Of a stretch of DNA of 64,000 bases, positions 34,013 to 45,834 are shown in pieces (position 1 is the stretch's first letter; each line of letters starts with the position of its first letter). Both the position numbers and the translations under genes were made by a program. Source of the DNA: Glandiceps talaboti (Eukaryota > Hemichordata > Enteropneusta > Spengelidae); contig NC_135554.1 of NCBI RefSeq assembly GCF_964340395.1, positions 6,390,975 through 6,454,974 of the forward strand. Direction: 5' to 3'. The notes under the pieces are model-generated. The model was not told where the DNA came from and searched no databases. It saw nothing but the letters and a program-made list of their open reading frames with translations.

Positions 34013-35225
34013 AATACTAATAATACTAATAATAATAATCTTTATTGTCCACAGTGTATATATGGAAAATCGCTTTCAGTCACTCAGGTCAAAGATTGAC
34101 ATACAATAATCAAAGAACATAAATAACAACAAGACAGGCTAAAATTACGGAGACAATGCTGATCAACAGCTAGTTAAAATGGGAATTGGATGAGATAACA
34201 GCTATAAAGACGACATAAACGTGAAGTTAATGTTCCCTGGAATTTAAAATTGAAATTGCTGATGGAATAAAAGACCGTTTATAAGAATTCCTGCGTGCTT
34301 TTGGTACGCGAAATCTGCTATCAGAGGGGAGTTTTTCAAAGTATTGATTAAGGGGATGTGTCTTGTCTTTAAGTATCCCACGTGTTATCCTCTTGATGGA
34401 ATTATGGTATAATTCTGACAATTGAATCAAATTTGCTGAGTTCCTATGAGTTTGGATGCTGTATTAATAACACGGCTGAGTTTATTTCTACTTGTCATGG
34501 TCAGATTTCCATACCATGTGGCAATATTAAAGCTCAGCACACTTTCTATTAAGCTTCTATAAACCCTTTCAAGTATACATTGGCTACGTATACGTTGAAA
34601 CTTTTCAGCTTCCTGAGCAGAAACAATCGCTGTTGCGATTTTTTGTAAATCAAGTCTGTATTTTCCTTGAAACACAGCTTGTTGTCAATGTCAGTACCAA
34701 GATATTTAAAGATACTCACTATCTCAACCACTTCGTTGTCAAAGGTGATTGCATCTGGCATTTCTCTCCCCTGTCTTTTATCGCACACTAATTCTTTCGT
34801 TTTTCCGACATTGAGCTTGAGAAAACTTTGTTTGAACCAAGCACTAAGCTGCTCAATCTGAACATAATACTGTGATAGGGTGAACTCATCTTTAAGACAA
34901 CCCACAAGAGCCATGTCGTCTGCATATTTAACCAAACTTAATATTGAATTTTTGCATGACATTTCGTTTGTATAGATGGAAAACAAAACTGGCGAAAGAA
35001 CACAACCCTGGGGTACCCCTGTATTTAGGATGATCTCCTCTGATAAAATTCCTCCCTCTACATTGACACGCTGTGGCCGGTCGTGTAAAAACTCCTTCAC
35101 CTAGAGTACAATGTTATGACTAGTATTCATATCTAGTAGTCGCTGTAAAAACAAATGTGGTTGGATAGTATTAAAAGCTGAAGAAAAATCCATAAAAAGA
35201 ACTCGTACATTTTAGATACATACTA
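34013..35225 (-). mobile_element. 5'-truncated Rex1/CR1-like LINE, frame broken
   Basis: The minus strand encodes VLFMDFSSAFNTIQPH, a stop near 35,100, then FLHDRPQRVNVEGG, LNTGVPQGCVLSPVLFSIYT, LVKYADDMALVG (catalytic box), FKYLGTDIDNKL and QRLFLLRKLKSF. In a shifted frame it continues with VYRSLIESVLSFNIATWYGN, and in another with HPLNQYFEKLPSDSRFRVP. The order matches the RT core and C-terminus of fish/invertebrate Rex1- or CR1-like elements. The 3' end is ACAATAAAGATTATTATT at about 34,030-34,050. At least one stop and two frame changes make it dead. Confidence 0.82.
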
Positions 35226-35374
35226 GATTGTGTATAAGAGAAAGGTCACAAGTTAGTTATTTACTGTTTGTCACTTTATATGTACAAATATTGCTTTCTA
35301 ATACGGAGTCAAAATCATTTAATTTATATATATATATATATACATGTAATGGGAATATTGATTAACGTTCAGTA

Positions 35375-35840
35375 TATGCAATTGTCATGGGAGGGTTATG
35401 TTTTTCAAACTGGGACAAAGGGGAGGGTCACTTTTTACAAATGGAGAATGGGGGGGGGGATCATGTTTTTCTTAAGAGACCATGTGTGATTTCCTCCTTC
35501 CTCCCCTTGTAAATACTGAAGGCTAGATAGATTTGATCAGTCAAAGGATGATGATGTTGGCAACTCAGGAAAGTGTTTTCAACGCAACTTTTAGTAAAGT
35601 GACCATTAGGGAGCCTTCAGTATTTACAGGGGGCGGAGGAATCGGGGGGGGGGGTCACATTTTACAAACCTGTTCTTGGGGGAGGGTCATATTTCTCATT
35701 AAAATGATTGGGGGAGGGTCACATTTTACAATCTGTAGTTTTGTGACCAAATTGAAGATCCGATTATTGCCAATTTGTTTTGTGTTTTGAGATATAAAAG
35801 TGAGATGAGCACTCAACATTTATTTTTACAAGTACTTTAC
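35375..35840 (+). repeat. G-rich dispersed repeat, copies B and B'
   Basis: 35,525-35,840 repeats copy A with small changes, including a 17-18 bp insertion after TTGGCAACT. Just before it, 35,375-35,522 is a related unit with GGGGAGGGTCACTTTTTACA that ends in CCTTGTAAATACTGAAGGCT. This is the reverse complement of AGCCTTCAGTATTTACA at 35,614-35,630, so the family appears to have an inverted terminus. Confidence 0.65.
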
Positions 35841-36756
35841 ATGCTCAACTCGACCAGTCATCAGGGTGTCGTCTTTGTCACCTCCTCCCCAACATCAGAT
35901 GTATGGTACACAGCCACCACTACCGGTACAACACAAATGTGTGGTACACAACCTGTATACTCAACCATACAACCAGTAATACAACCACAGCTGGACAGCA
36001 TGCGGGGGGGGGGGGGTGTATCCTCAAACATTTAGAGGTAAGTGCGCCCTCATAGCAAATAAAACGTATGCTTTGTCTATGTCACTACAGGATATATTTT
36101 ACGAAGTGGGCATATATATGTACATAAACCAAGACACTCGGCTTTGAAAAATGTACTAGAGATAGTATCTTTAGCAATTGCTGGGTAAGCATATTACCCT
36201 TGTTTTTAGCAACTTGTATACAGTGTACTGTAACGGTTGTCAAGTACCAAAGATCTGATTTGATAGATCACATGTCAAATTTGTTTAGTTTTCATGACTG
36301 AGATGAAGTTTATTCTAAACTGTGCATACTGTGTTTACTTTGTTCAGAGTTGAGAGGTCAGTTTAGGTAAATGAGCTAAATTAAAACAAATGAATGTTAA
36401 TATTCATGAAACTATATGCGGGGGCATATGGCAGATTTTGGGGTTTCGTGTGAAATTCAGGTTAATTTTTGCCAACGTATCTCATTGTGTTCCCCATCAT
36501 CTGAGCAATTAAAAAATATATGTTGGCAATTTTTATTTCAATATTAAGGGTAATTTTTGCAGCAATTTCATAAATGATGTAAAATCATGATTTGTCTGTA
36601 TATTGATGGCAAATTAAAATATGTGAACTGTATGATTGCTTTATATCTGTATAAATGTACTAATGGGCATCCTGTAGATTATAAACTTGTAGACAGTTGT
36701 ATAATTTTGCATTTTAATCACAATATTATAAATTATGGTGTCTTTATAATACACGG
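35841..36756. other. intergenic, nothing recognised
   Basis: A G13 run lies at about 36,004-36,016. No gene or repeat family was otherwise recognised. Confidence 0.4.
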
Positions 36757-37029
36757 TGTATTACCATTTAGTCGGATCAGTAGATGTTTACACTCACGGC
36801 ATAATGCGTTAATTTGGGCAAATAGTGAGTTTGTTCTAGCAAGCTACTAATTAATGCAAAGCTGATAAACTCAGATAAGACATTGATATCAGGTAGGAAA
36901 TAGAAAAAACAGTAAGAGGAAACAGTATTTAAAACCTTATTTGAAATATACAGAAACTAATATTAGAAATCCGGAAAATCGCGAGTACAAAATTGATCAT
37001 TGGTCCTTTACCCTGTGGTTATATGATTC
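36757..37029 (+). mobile_element. solo right arm of the long-TIR transposon
   Basis: The sequence from TGTATTACCATTTAGTCGG to CCCTGTGGTTATATGATTC is nearly identical to the right arm at about 21,388-21,660, including about 10 bp beyond the inferred terminus. There is no matching left arm or interior. Confidence 0.8.
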
Positions 37030-37784
37030 GTATGTGCGTCCTGTTTCGAGGTCAAAATGGTGCATGCAAACCCCGTTGAATGCAGAAGTGAGCAAAATGT
37101 ACGCTAAACAACCAAATTTGTGAATGAAAAGTATAAATAGGGAAATTACTGTCTTCTATTGAATATGGAGTTTCTGTCGTGTAGAAAATATCGTTTTTTA
37201 TCATATTTTGCATTGCTTAGAAACGTGTCCTCCTCACTTGTGTTGTTAGCTATAAGTCGCTTACAGTGATAATCTTGCAGGGGTCAGTTCAGTGGCCATG
37301 GAAAGTACGAGTGCATGCACAGATTTCTTGGTGCACAACACCATCGCCGAGTTAGCATCTTATCCTTCCTTGAGAAAAGTATAAACGCCAGACTCTCAAA
37401 ATTGTGGCCAGACTTTTAATAAAACTGAAGGTGTTTTTTGCCAATAAATGACAGCTTGATTTTAGAGGGACGAAAATAACTTTTTCGTTTTGGTTTTGAA
37501 AAAGAGCAGAACACGTATTTCAATTGATGAAAATGAAGTATATTTATGTGTTATTATGGTGAGAATGTTTATATTTTCTTGCTCTATTGCGGTACACTAA
37601 CTTTTGACGATCGTTTTAGTCATATACATCCAAAGGGCTTACTTTTGTTCACCCATATGTAGACAATAGACGAACCATTGTGCAACTATATGCGCATAAC
37701 TTTGCGCAGTGGATTTATCACGTGTCTGGGCCGCCAATCCCATGCAAGTAATCCGCCCGGGGTAATCCGAAGAAGTGTCAGGTG
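37030..37784. other. intergenic, nothing recognised
   Basis: No coding signal, RNA gene or repeat recognised. Confidence 0.4.
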
Positions 37785-38040
37785 CAAAGTTGTAGTTTTC
37801 AGTAATTATATATGTTGTTTCAGACCAAAAATTGTGTCTTTTAATAGAGCCGCCCCCCAAAAAATTGTGTGTGTGTGTGGGGGGGGGGGGGTGTTTAGCT
37901 GTTATTATGTACCCTATCATTCTGACCTCCCTCCCACTGGGCTGCAACTTGTCCGCCAGCCGACACCCATGCAATACTGTGAATGACTTGCCCACACCCC
38001 AACACTCAAATGTTTGTGCTATCCACTATACCAACAATTC
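37785..38040 (-). mobile_element. SINE-like dispersed repeat, copy 1
   Basis: Read on the minus strand it begins TTGGTATAGTGGATAGCAC, which resembles the A-box region of a tRNA, and continues through AAGTCATTCACAGTATTGCA, AGTGGGAGGGAGG, AACAGCTAAACACCC and GGTCTGAAACAACA. The same series of blocks in the same order occurs on the plus strand at 62,670-62,900. A clear B box was not found. Confidence 0.45.
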
Positions 38041-39150
38041 ATTTAATTTTGACTCACACAATATGCACCCCTCCCCCACAATTCCATGTTTTCCCCTCTC
38101 AATGTATCAGCAATCATTTTTTTCTGTGTCCCCATTTTCCTTTCCCCCCCCCACCCACGTAAATTCTGCCCGTTCCCATAAGCTTATATTCCACATGTGT
38201 GTGATTTCTAATTCCTAAAATTATGAGGGTACTAGTCATCACCTTGGTAGTGACCACTCGTCCCAAAACTATATATACATTTCTAGCATGGAATTGCTAT
38301 ATCGTTCGCCGTCTTACTCGATTTCTAGTAAACTCTTCAGATCTCGCCACCGTACTGGTACTGTTCGGTTCATACCGTGCCAAATTTCAGATCCGTCAGG
38401 GGTGAACAGGTGAGGGGAATTTCAAAGAGTCGTGATTCCGTAAATAAAGAGAGCGGGGGGGGGGGGGTGTAACTCCATGAGTAACATTACGGGGAGGCTC
38501 CTCACAAACATTGAAACCCAATGTGTTGTGATACCAATTTTATGCAAAAAGTATACCCTTTCTGATACCAAGTTGCATTTTAATTAGTCTAATAAGTCAC
38601 TAAAAGCCAAGGCTCCCAGGGGAAGCTAGCCCTAGATCTAGTGCGGCATGAGCGATGAGTTTACAGAAGTTTTGAAAGTAGATACACGAGGTTGAAATGC
38701 TTCCAGTGTTGATTGCATAGTCTCTGTTAATTAACGCCAGTTTTGATTCACCCGACCCTTTCTCATACGACCACCTTATGAAAAGTATACCCTTTCTCAC
38801 ACCAACCGGCATAAACATATGGGAAGATCTTCTCGATCTCGTGCATGCTAATGTGAAGCTTGTATACAACGTTCTAGCATAGGTCTCACTGAAGAATGAG
38901 TTTTAAAGGAAAGAAAATAGAAAGAAATGCTTCTGGCCAGTGTGCATCACTTACATACCTCCACTTTGAAAATTGAGTCAATGCAAGCAGAGTAAATATT
39001 AGATTTTGAAAGCAATTTATTAAAATTATAGATGTTTTTATACACCATCACCGTTTACAAACGATTATATTCCTAACAGTATAGCTAGAATAATAATATA
39101 TTTGACAGAATAATATTAGTGGTTATGTATTCAATTTAATAGCCCAAGTC
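38041..39150. other. intergenic, nothing recognised
   Basis: A G run lies at about 38,455-38,467. The 3' untranslated region of the small-peptide gene begins just below 39,151; ATTAAA at about 39,138-39,143 on the minus strand could serve as its poly(A) signal. Confidence 0.4.
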
Positions 39151-40581
39151 TTATTTCTGGACCTCGGTGTCTTCCACCTCTTCCAGGACACGTTCTGCTT
39201 TGCTCGCCAGCAATTCTTCCTTCATGACCTCTCTGTGTGATAAGCGAAAAAGCAAATTTGAATGAGTATGAAGTTTTAAACATCATTGACAGATTAATAG
39301 GTTTAATGAACAATTGCTTATTGTCTGCCTCACTAAAGTTTGAATTCAAACAAAGAAAACAGTGGTTGGGATGGTTGAATCTATACTCCGTTCCCTCTCC
39401 TGCTCACCTTTTCCTGCTGTGCATGTATAATCATGATACTGTCGGAATGTTACAGGGTGCGATGTACAGCAACGTTGTAACTGTATCTTAAACATTCCAT
39501 GTATTTGTTTGGTTGTAGCGAAATAGATTGACCAGGAACCCTTTAACCTGTTTTCATCTCTTGGACCTATTATATTCATATTTAATCTGAAAAATTTTGT
39601 TTTTATATTTGATCAGTTTTGGTCAATTCCGGACAATTTTGTCATGTTTATGAAGACTCTTCACTAATGGAATTGAGCTCGTTAAAGACACAATTTGCCC
39701 ATCATAATTCATCGAAATTGAAATTAAGTCTTCTACGGTAGATCAGTCTCAATTAATTGAATTTTAATGTTATTTTGTTCCAGGTCAGTCAAGCTCACCA
39801 AGAACTGAGTATATCCATATGATTTCAATATGTATTTCCCATTCCACAGTTCCTCACATTGTTTCTACACATTCTATGTCATTTTGACATATAATACCAA
39901 TTTCAACTGCATACTTTAATAATAAATGAGCTTTGTCGTTTGAATTCGTGCTGGTTGCACGTTCACCGATTACATTTTAATTGTATTACTTACTGTTAAT
40001 TACACAGACGCAATAATTAGTATTTATTTTGTATACAGGAAAATGTTCATGTATTGCAAACTCGATTGTGCAAAATTATTATTAGCTATACCATATTATC
40101 TCTTGGTAAGTTTTTTTTACTACTCTTCGATTTTACCCCACAATTGACGACTTTGGCTCCAGCAAGTCTAAGCCATCTTTGTCAAAGCACAACTCCAACT
40201 CACACAGTTAATTGTGTGTTTCTAGTATTTTACACCCCAAAAGCATTTGAGTTTATAGAGTGAACACCATCGATTAGCACAAAGACAGGCAAAGAAGAAT
40301 CTTTAGTAGAAAATGTTTGATTTACAAAAGTAATAAATACATGTAATTGTTGTGGTCATCTTTTAATTAGCCATACATGTATATATCCAGACGTTGACAA
40401 TAGCAAACTTACATCATATCTTGCAAGACTTCCTCTTCTACTTCCATCTCCTCCTGAGTTTCTTTTTTGTTCGGCATTTTACTTCTTCGTCTCCACTCTT
40501 CGCTATCTCTAACAAAAAATGACAGCACCAGAGCCAAACTCAGCAACAAAACTAAGGCTGTCTTCATTGTTATCTTTGTAT
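39151..40581 (-). CDS. small secreted or single-pass peptide, 78 residues, two coding exons
   Basis: The first coding exon covers 40,413-40,581, with ATG at 40,565-40,567. It is preceded by a clear acceptor (TCTCACTCTCATTCAG), so a non-coding 5' exon must exist upstream. It ends in ATGAT/GTAAGT. The second exon, 39,151-39,232, follows an acceptor CACACAG, joins in phase 2 and ends in TAA. The protein starts MKTALVLLLSLALVLSFFVR, a textbook signal peptide or short membrane anchor. DSEEWRRRSKMPNKK follows, then a highly acidic helix-like tail (QEEMEVEEEVLQDM, ERVLEEVEDTEVQK). It has no cysteine. The RRR and KK sites could be prohormone-type processing sites, but this is inference. No family is recognised. 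Confidence 0.68.
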
Positions 40582-41685
40582 CTGAATGAGAGTGAGAAAA
40601 TTGTCCTTCATGTTATATTGGATTATATTCGAACACAAAATGTTTAATACGGAAAGAAGATATGATACACGCATCGATGCTGAAAGTACATTTTATACTT
40701 TGTGTTATCTGTAAACATGAAATCTGCAGATGTAGATATAGTTGATATCTTGATTGTCTATCAAGTCATCACTTAAAACATGTCTCAAGTAATTAAAATT
40801 AGATACGAATTCGAGAAAATTTCCACAAAGGTTGATCGGGAATAACAAAAGTTTTCAAGTTGTGGACGACTTAAAGTGTACAAAGGTTGATATTGTAGCG
40901 TAACGGTTAAAAAGGATATCTAACTTTGATTATCAAGATTATCAACATATAATGTTCACAGAGATGTTTACTGAGACCTTTGATAGCTGAAGAGATGTGA
41001 TACATATCGTCCGTATTTGACAAATTATTAATTGCAATTCCACCCACTTCACAACCAAATAATTACCTGGGTCAAAGGGACAGATACATTCAGTTTTGTG
41101 ATGTCACACTGCTCTCCGAACTGTTTACGAATCTTGAACATAACTGACGGACAAATCAGTACTATGCCATCCGTGTAAACCAGATGGTTGCTGTGACACC
41201 CTAACATTTGCCTACTGAACATTTCCTTAGTTCACAAAAACAAACATTCCGAGATATGTGAATGTTTTAAAAGTGACGTTAAAACATCAAGGCATTTAAT
41301 ATACGAATCAATATAGTCCATACGTTCCTGCAACCCAACAACTATGAAGGCACTGCTGAGAACGGCTTTAAATACAGTTTTTTTTTTCACGTTTTGGCGA
41401 CATTGTTACCTATAGGAAAAATATGCCAGGAACCAAAAACAATTAAGTGAACAGTTCTCGCCCCAAAATTTATTACATTACGAGGTAAAATCATGATACC
41501 AGGTAAACAAAAGAAAACATCATAAATGATTATATTGCGATAAGCTGATAACGATAGATAACACCAATAAATGATACGTACCAGTCAGTAGCACAGACTT
41601 CACCACGAAGTTTAAAAGTCAGGGAATAGAATGCAAACTTTATGTATTGTGCCTCGCTAAATATAGGCTTCCTTTTCGAATAGGC
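40582..41685. other. upstream of the small-peptide gene, nothing recognised
   Basis: The non-coding first exon and promoter of the small-peptide gene should lie here or above, but no donor or promoter could be fixed by eye. Confidence 0.35.
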
Positions 41686-41689
41686 CAAA

Positions 41690-42060
41690 TAAAAACAATA
41701 TTGTGTTTCCGATAACTCGACCAACCCTAGTTTATGCCCCCGACCCTAAACATTTTCGTTTGCATGCAAAAGGGTAAAATGACAACAATTATTTCTATTT
41801 CAATGTGCACCTTCATGCCTTAGCCTCATCTGTTGTCACTTAAAGAAATCAGGGAGAAACCGGGTCTTTTTAGATTATGTCCATTACAGTACAGTCAGCA
41901 TAACGTGTTCGTCTACTTAACTTATAATTGACTTCATTTACTTCTTTTAAATCTCATCAAACTCTCGCGAAAGTAATTGTGTCGAAGTATATTATATTGG
42001 TGTCGAAATAATTTACAATAAATTAAAGTAAAATAAAATGAAATTCAGACCTACCTACCC
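41690..42060. mobile_element. MITE-like repeat, copy 1
   Basis: TTCCGATAACTCGACCAACCCTAGTTTATGC...CGACCCTAAACATTTTCG and the CTACCTACCC right part match the element at 59,348-59,711 with many changes. The terminal repeats are too decayed to place exactly. Confidence 0.45.
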
Positions 42061-42134
42061 TATTTTCTGAAGTATTATTTTTGGAAACAAGTATTTTTTT
42101 TTATTGTGCCTGATGGTAATACACGTATGAACAA

Positions 42135-42936
42135 TGCAATCCACAAACAAATACATTCTATTGTTTGGATCATGAATAGGAAATCTAGAAAAATTCAATG
42201 CTTTGTTTAATGGGATTGAATAGACATTGTGTTTACGGCGGAAACCTGGATCAACACTGCATTGATATGTAAATTTATTCACATAGATAAGATAGGAACA
42301 ACTAAAAATATGACATTTTATTTTGTCTTTTTAGTCTAATCCCACAAGGCTCTTAATGTAATACAACAAACAGGATTTCAAAGGAATGTCACTTTTGGTT
42401 GTTGGGCAGGATGAAGATTCACGCACACACAATTCTGTAACATTTCTCATTCAAACTTCAAATCGTGATATTTTGGAGCTTCGCATTTAAGAATATTATC
42501 ACACACACTGTTACAAAGCTTCATATTAATATGAAACCCACCGTTAACGTTTTTAATCAGATTTTAAACTGAATGCCGTCCATAAGGGTAATATTTAGTT
42601 TTTTTTTCCTACACATAATAATTGCTGGAATGCAAAAATATTGGCTATAGTAGTCTATTAGTACATGATATACCCCTCAATTGGTAAAAAGGGTGTGTAA
42701 AACTATAAGAAATCTGAAAGGACTTTGTGATATCAATCTAAGTATGTAGTGGAACAGGTGTTATGGTTTTTTAAATGACTTTTTACAGAGATACACATAC
42801 AGACATACATTTACCCATGCATACGGAACAAATGTTGGGATTGCTTATCATTTGAACATATTAATTGTTTATTTAGCTCTGTATTTGTGTTTTATGAAGT
42901 CCCATTTAAACCTAGTTGTGAAAACGTTGTTGAAAT
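42135..42936 (+). repeat. ~800-bp duplicated segment, copy 1
   Basis: Nearly identical to 45,835-46,623 in the same orientation, from CCA(C/T)AAACAAATACATT to GTTGTTGAA. Differences are scattered substitutions and small deletions. No coding frame is conserved between the copies. Confidence 0.85.
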
Positions 42937-43299
42937 GCCAGCTACTACTCCAATCAGTCTAGCGGAAATTTAGGCCGAGCCTTGACATAATTGCAACAGA
43001 AATTATTGTAAATGCATCTTGCTCAGAATTTTATGCTGAATAACATATCAAAAGTCTAGAAAAAAAATTAAGTGATGGAACATGACGAAAAATGACGTTT
43101 CTTAATTAGCATAATTAGTGAAAAAATAATATTTTCATGAAATATCATTTGTTCAAAAACCAATGCAAGTAACATATGTCTATGGTAGGTCTTAAAGTCA
43201 TGAATTACTTTTGAGTCACTATATGATTGTACAAACATTCCTATTGAATTTAAACAGACTTAATGTGTGTAATTTAATCACTTTAGTTAAGGTTACAGA

Positions 43300-43725
43300 T
43301 TACATGTAACGTACAATAAGTATACATTTTTGTGAACGCCCATGAGAGTAGTATGTCTGTCAATAATTTATATTGGAGTACTTGAATACCTTCCTTTCAT
43401 CATTAAATATTATCCTTGTTAGATAAATGCGAATGTTAAACAAGTGTTAATTAGTGTAATTAACATGTAAAACAATACATTAGTAATCCTACATATTTTC
43501 TGTTCATAAATAGTTATTGACGTTCGATTTTGAGTGAACTTTTCAATCAACAAACCAATCCAAAGTAAGATAAACAATAGTAATGCAGATTACATGTAAA
43601 ATGCACAATTAGTGTACATTTTTGGAATACCACTGTGAGTAGTATGTCATGAGTATTGGAGTATTTGACTACATCCCTTTCATCACCAAATACCTCCCTT
43701 GTCAGATAACTATGCAGGTTAAACA
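43300..43725 (+). repeat. two diverged direct repeats
   Basis: 43,303-43,495 (GATTACATGTAACGTACAAT...GAGTAGTATGTC...CCTTTCATCA) is repeated in diverged form at 43,583-43,725. The later part (GTTAAACAAGTGTTAATTAG, then TGTAATTAACATG) recurs at 44,531-44,640 after the LINE remnant. Confidence 0.6.
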
Positions 43726-43754
43726 ATATAGATTAAACAAAGGTATTAATATTT

Positions 43755-44470
43755 AATAGAAATAATAGATTATTAAAACATCAATTGGATATCGAGATCG
43801 TACATAGCTATAAGTATCTAGGGATTGAATTTCAACCTAACGTTAAGTTTGATCTAGCAAAAGACTAAGGGGGGACTAGGTAGGCAACCACTGTCAAAAT
43901 TTTGTTAATAACATGATGGTGAAATACTGGCAGAGAGTGTGTACGAAAAAAGAAAACAGTCTTATCGGTGAGGCTAGCAAATAAAACATAGTTAACAAAA
44001 CAGCCTGGCTACTGCTCTACAAACCATAAGTGGATCTGAGAACATAGAAAATTACTGAAATAATGGAAACAGACATAACATGAATAACATACTAGAGAGG
44101 ATAGATAAACAATATATTTCATCTATGGGAGGCAAAGAATTGCACACCTAAAACTAAATTCAAAATGGAAGAATATTTGTATAATGTCACAAACAATTCC
44201 CATAGGAAACTTATTTGTAAATTGACAATTAGTGATCATAACCTAATGACCGAAAAGGGAGACATATTAGACCTAAACTAGCAATAGAGGAGATAATATG
44301 CAAACAATGACCTTATATTGTTGAAACGCTACATCTCAGGAACACTTGCAGAAGAGAACTGATCCTTTGAATTTAACCCCATAATTTTACTTTAAATTAT
44401 ATTTAATATGAGTACTTGTATCTAATATACACTATTACACTATACATTATTATTTGGTTTTGCTGGTATT
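43755..44470 (+). mobile_element. LINE corpse
   Basis: The plus strand reads LKHQLDIEIVHSYKYLGIEF, the YKYLGI block that follows the RT domain in L2/CR1-like elements. About 300 bp later it reads KTKFKMEEYLYNV and RKLICKLTISDHNLMTEKGR, which parallel the C-terminal region of the LINE at 28,086-29,722. Many stops interrupt it. It sits between copies of a local direct repeat. Confidence 0.6.
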
Positions 44471-45389
44471 TTTATTTTATGACAATGTTCTCTATTTTGA
44501 AGAATAAGTCGATAAATGAATATGGGTATGTTAAACAAGTGTTAATTAGTGTAATTAACATGTTAGATAACCATCAATCTGATGGATAACCATATGCATG
44601 TTTATTAGTGTAATTAACATGTACAACAATACATTAGTAATGTTCAATTCAACTTTTGTTCCCAACACAACTGAAAATTTTCACCTGAAATTTTCGACTG
44701 CACACTTCAGCCTTTGTCAACCGATTGACCCACTATTCTTTACACGTTATGGACAGGTGAGCCTAATAAGGAGTCATCGGTGCCTGAAAGTTTATATCGC
44801 CCTCCGTCTCTGTTTAATGATGGTTTTAAGTGCCCGGATGTGTATGCCTTCTTTCATTTAACTGGTTTCGGTGTCAAGAATATTTACATAATTTTGTTTA
44901 TGTTGACTGAATGTCCTGGTGATTCGATGTGGATGTGCTAGGAGACTTCAGATGTCCTGGAACTAGTGCAGGGGCATATGGGTTTTCGTGTGAAATGCAT
45001 GTTAATTTTATGAAACATATATGGTTACGTTCATTATAGGACCACATATAAAAAATAGAAGTTGGCAATTTTTATCTTCAAAATTAGTCTTAGGGGGCTA
45101 AAAATAAAATTTGGCTCCAAGACCCTATTCTTAACCATTGGTTGGGCAATGAAAACCCATGAATCCATTATTATAGTCAACCTCCATTTATATGGCCTTA
45201 GCAACAGCCAACAATGGCAGTATGTTTTGGAAAGATAACATTTTTGGCTAGTCAGGCAAAAAAAAATATCAAAACATGTATGCAAATATGCCTATCAACA
45301 AGACCATGTCCATAGCAACAGTCGGAACATTATGTATGTTGGAAAGGTAACAGTAATTGGTAGGTATATGTAAGGACAGTCTTAATTCT

Positions 45390-45575
45390 GTTTCTCATGA
45401 CCCAAACGACCCTGTCTTCAATTAGATGAAAAACATTTAATCGACGCCCTCTATGGCAGGGTTAGGAAACCCATGAGTGCGTATCTGAATGAGAATTATT
45501 GTTTATCGCTGAAATTTGGGCAAATTCAATAAAATAAACAGTTCAAATGTTCCTTCTGACTTTACTTGCCATTTC
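45390..45575 (+). repeat. dispersed repeat, copy 1
   Basis: The blocks CTCATGACCC, CGACGCCCTCTATGGCA, TTTATCGCTGAAATT and CTGACTTTA occur in the same order at 59,925-60,145. Confidence 0.5.
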
Positions 45576-45834
45576 TTAGTCATTCAGAATGTTAAAATAT
45601 GAGTATGAATTGATAGCAACTTCCAAATGAGGATATATATTGCAAAGATAACAACAGGGATGGTTAGGCAAGTGGATACAATTTTAAAAGGACATACATG
45701 TGTGCCTAGTAATAAGACCATGCTAATAGCAACAGTAAACATTTGTAAAGTCAAAATCTAGGTCATTCAATAGTGACACCAGGCTGTATATATACTAGAT
45801 TAGTTTCTACAAATGAACTTCAGTCTACTCTACC

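Noticed and set aside
44598-44861. Plus-strand open frame of 87 codons
   Set aside because: Begins in a local repeat (TTAGTGTAATTAACATG) and shows no family motif; a competing frame in the same region looks equally plausible, so neither is supported.
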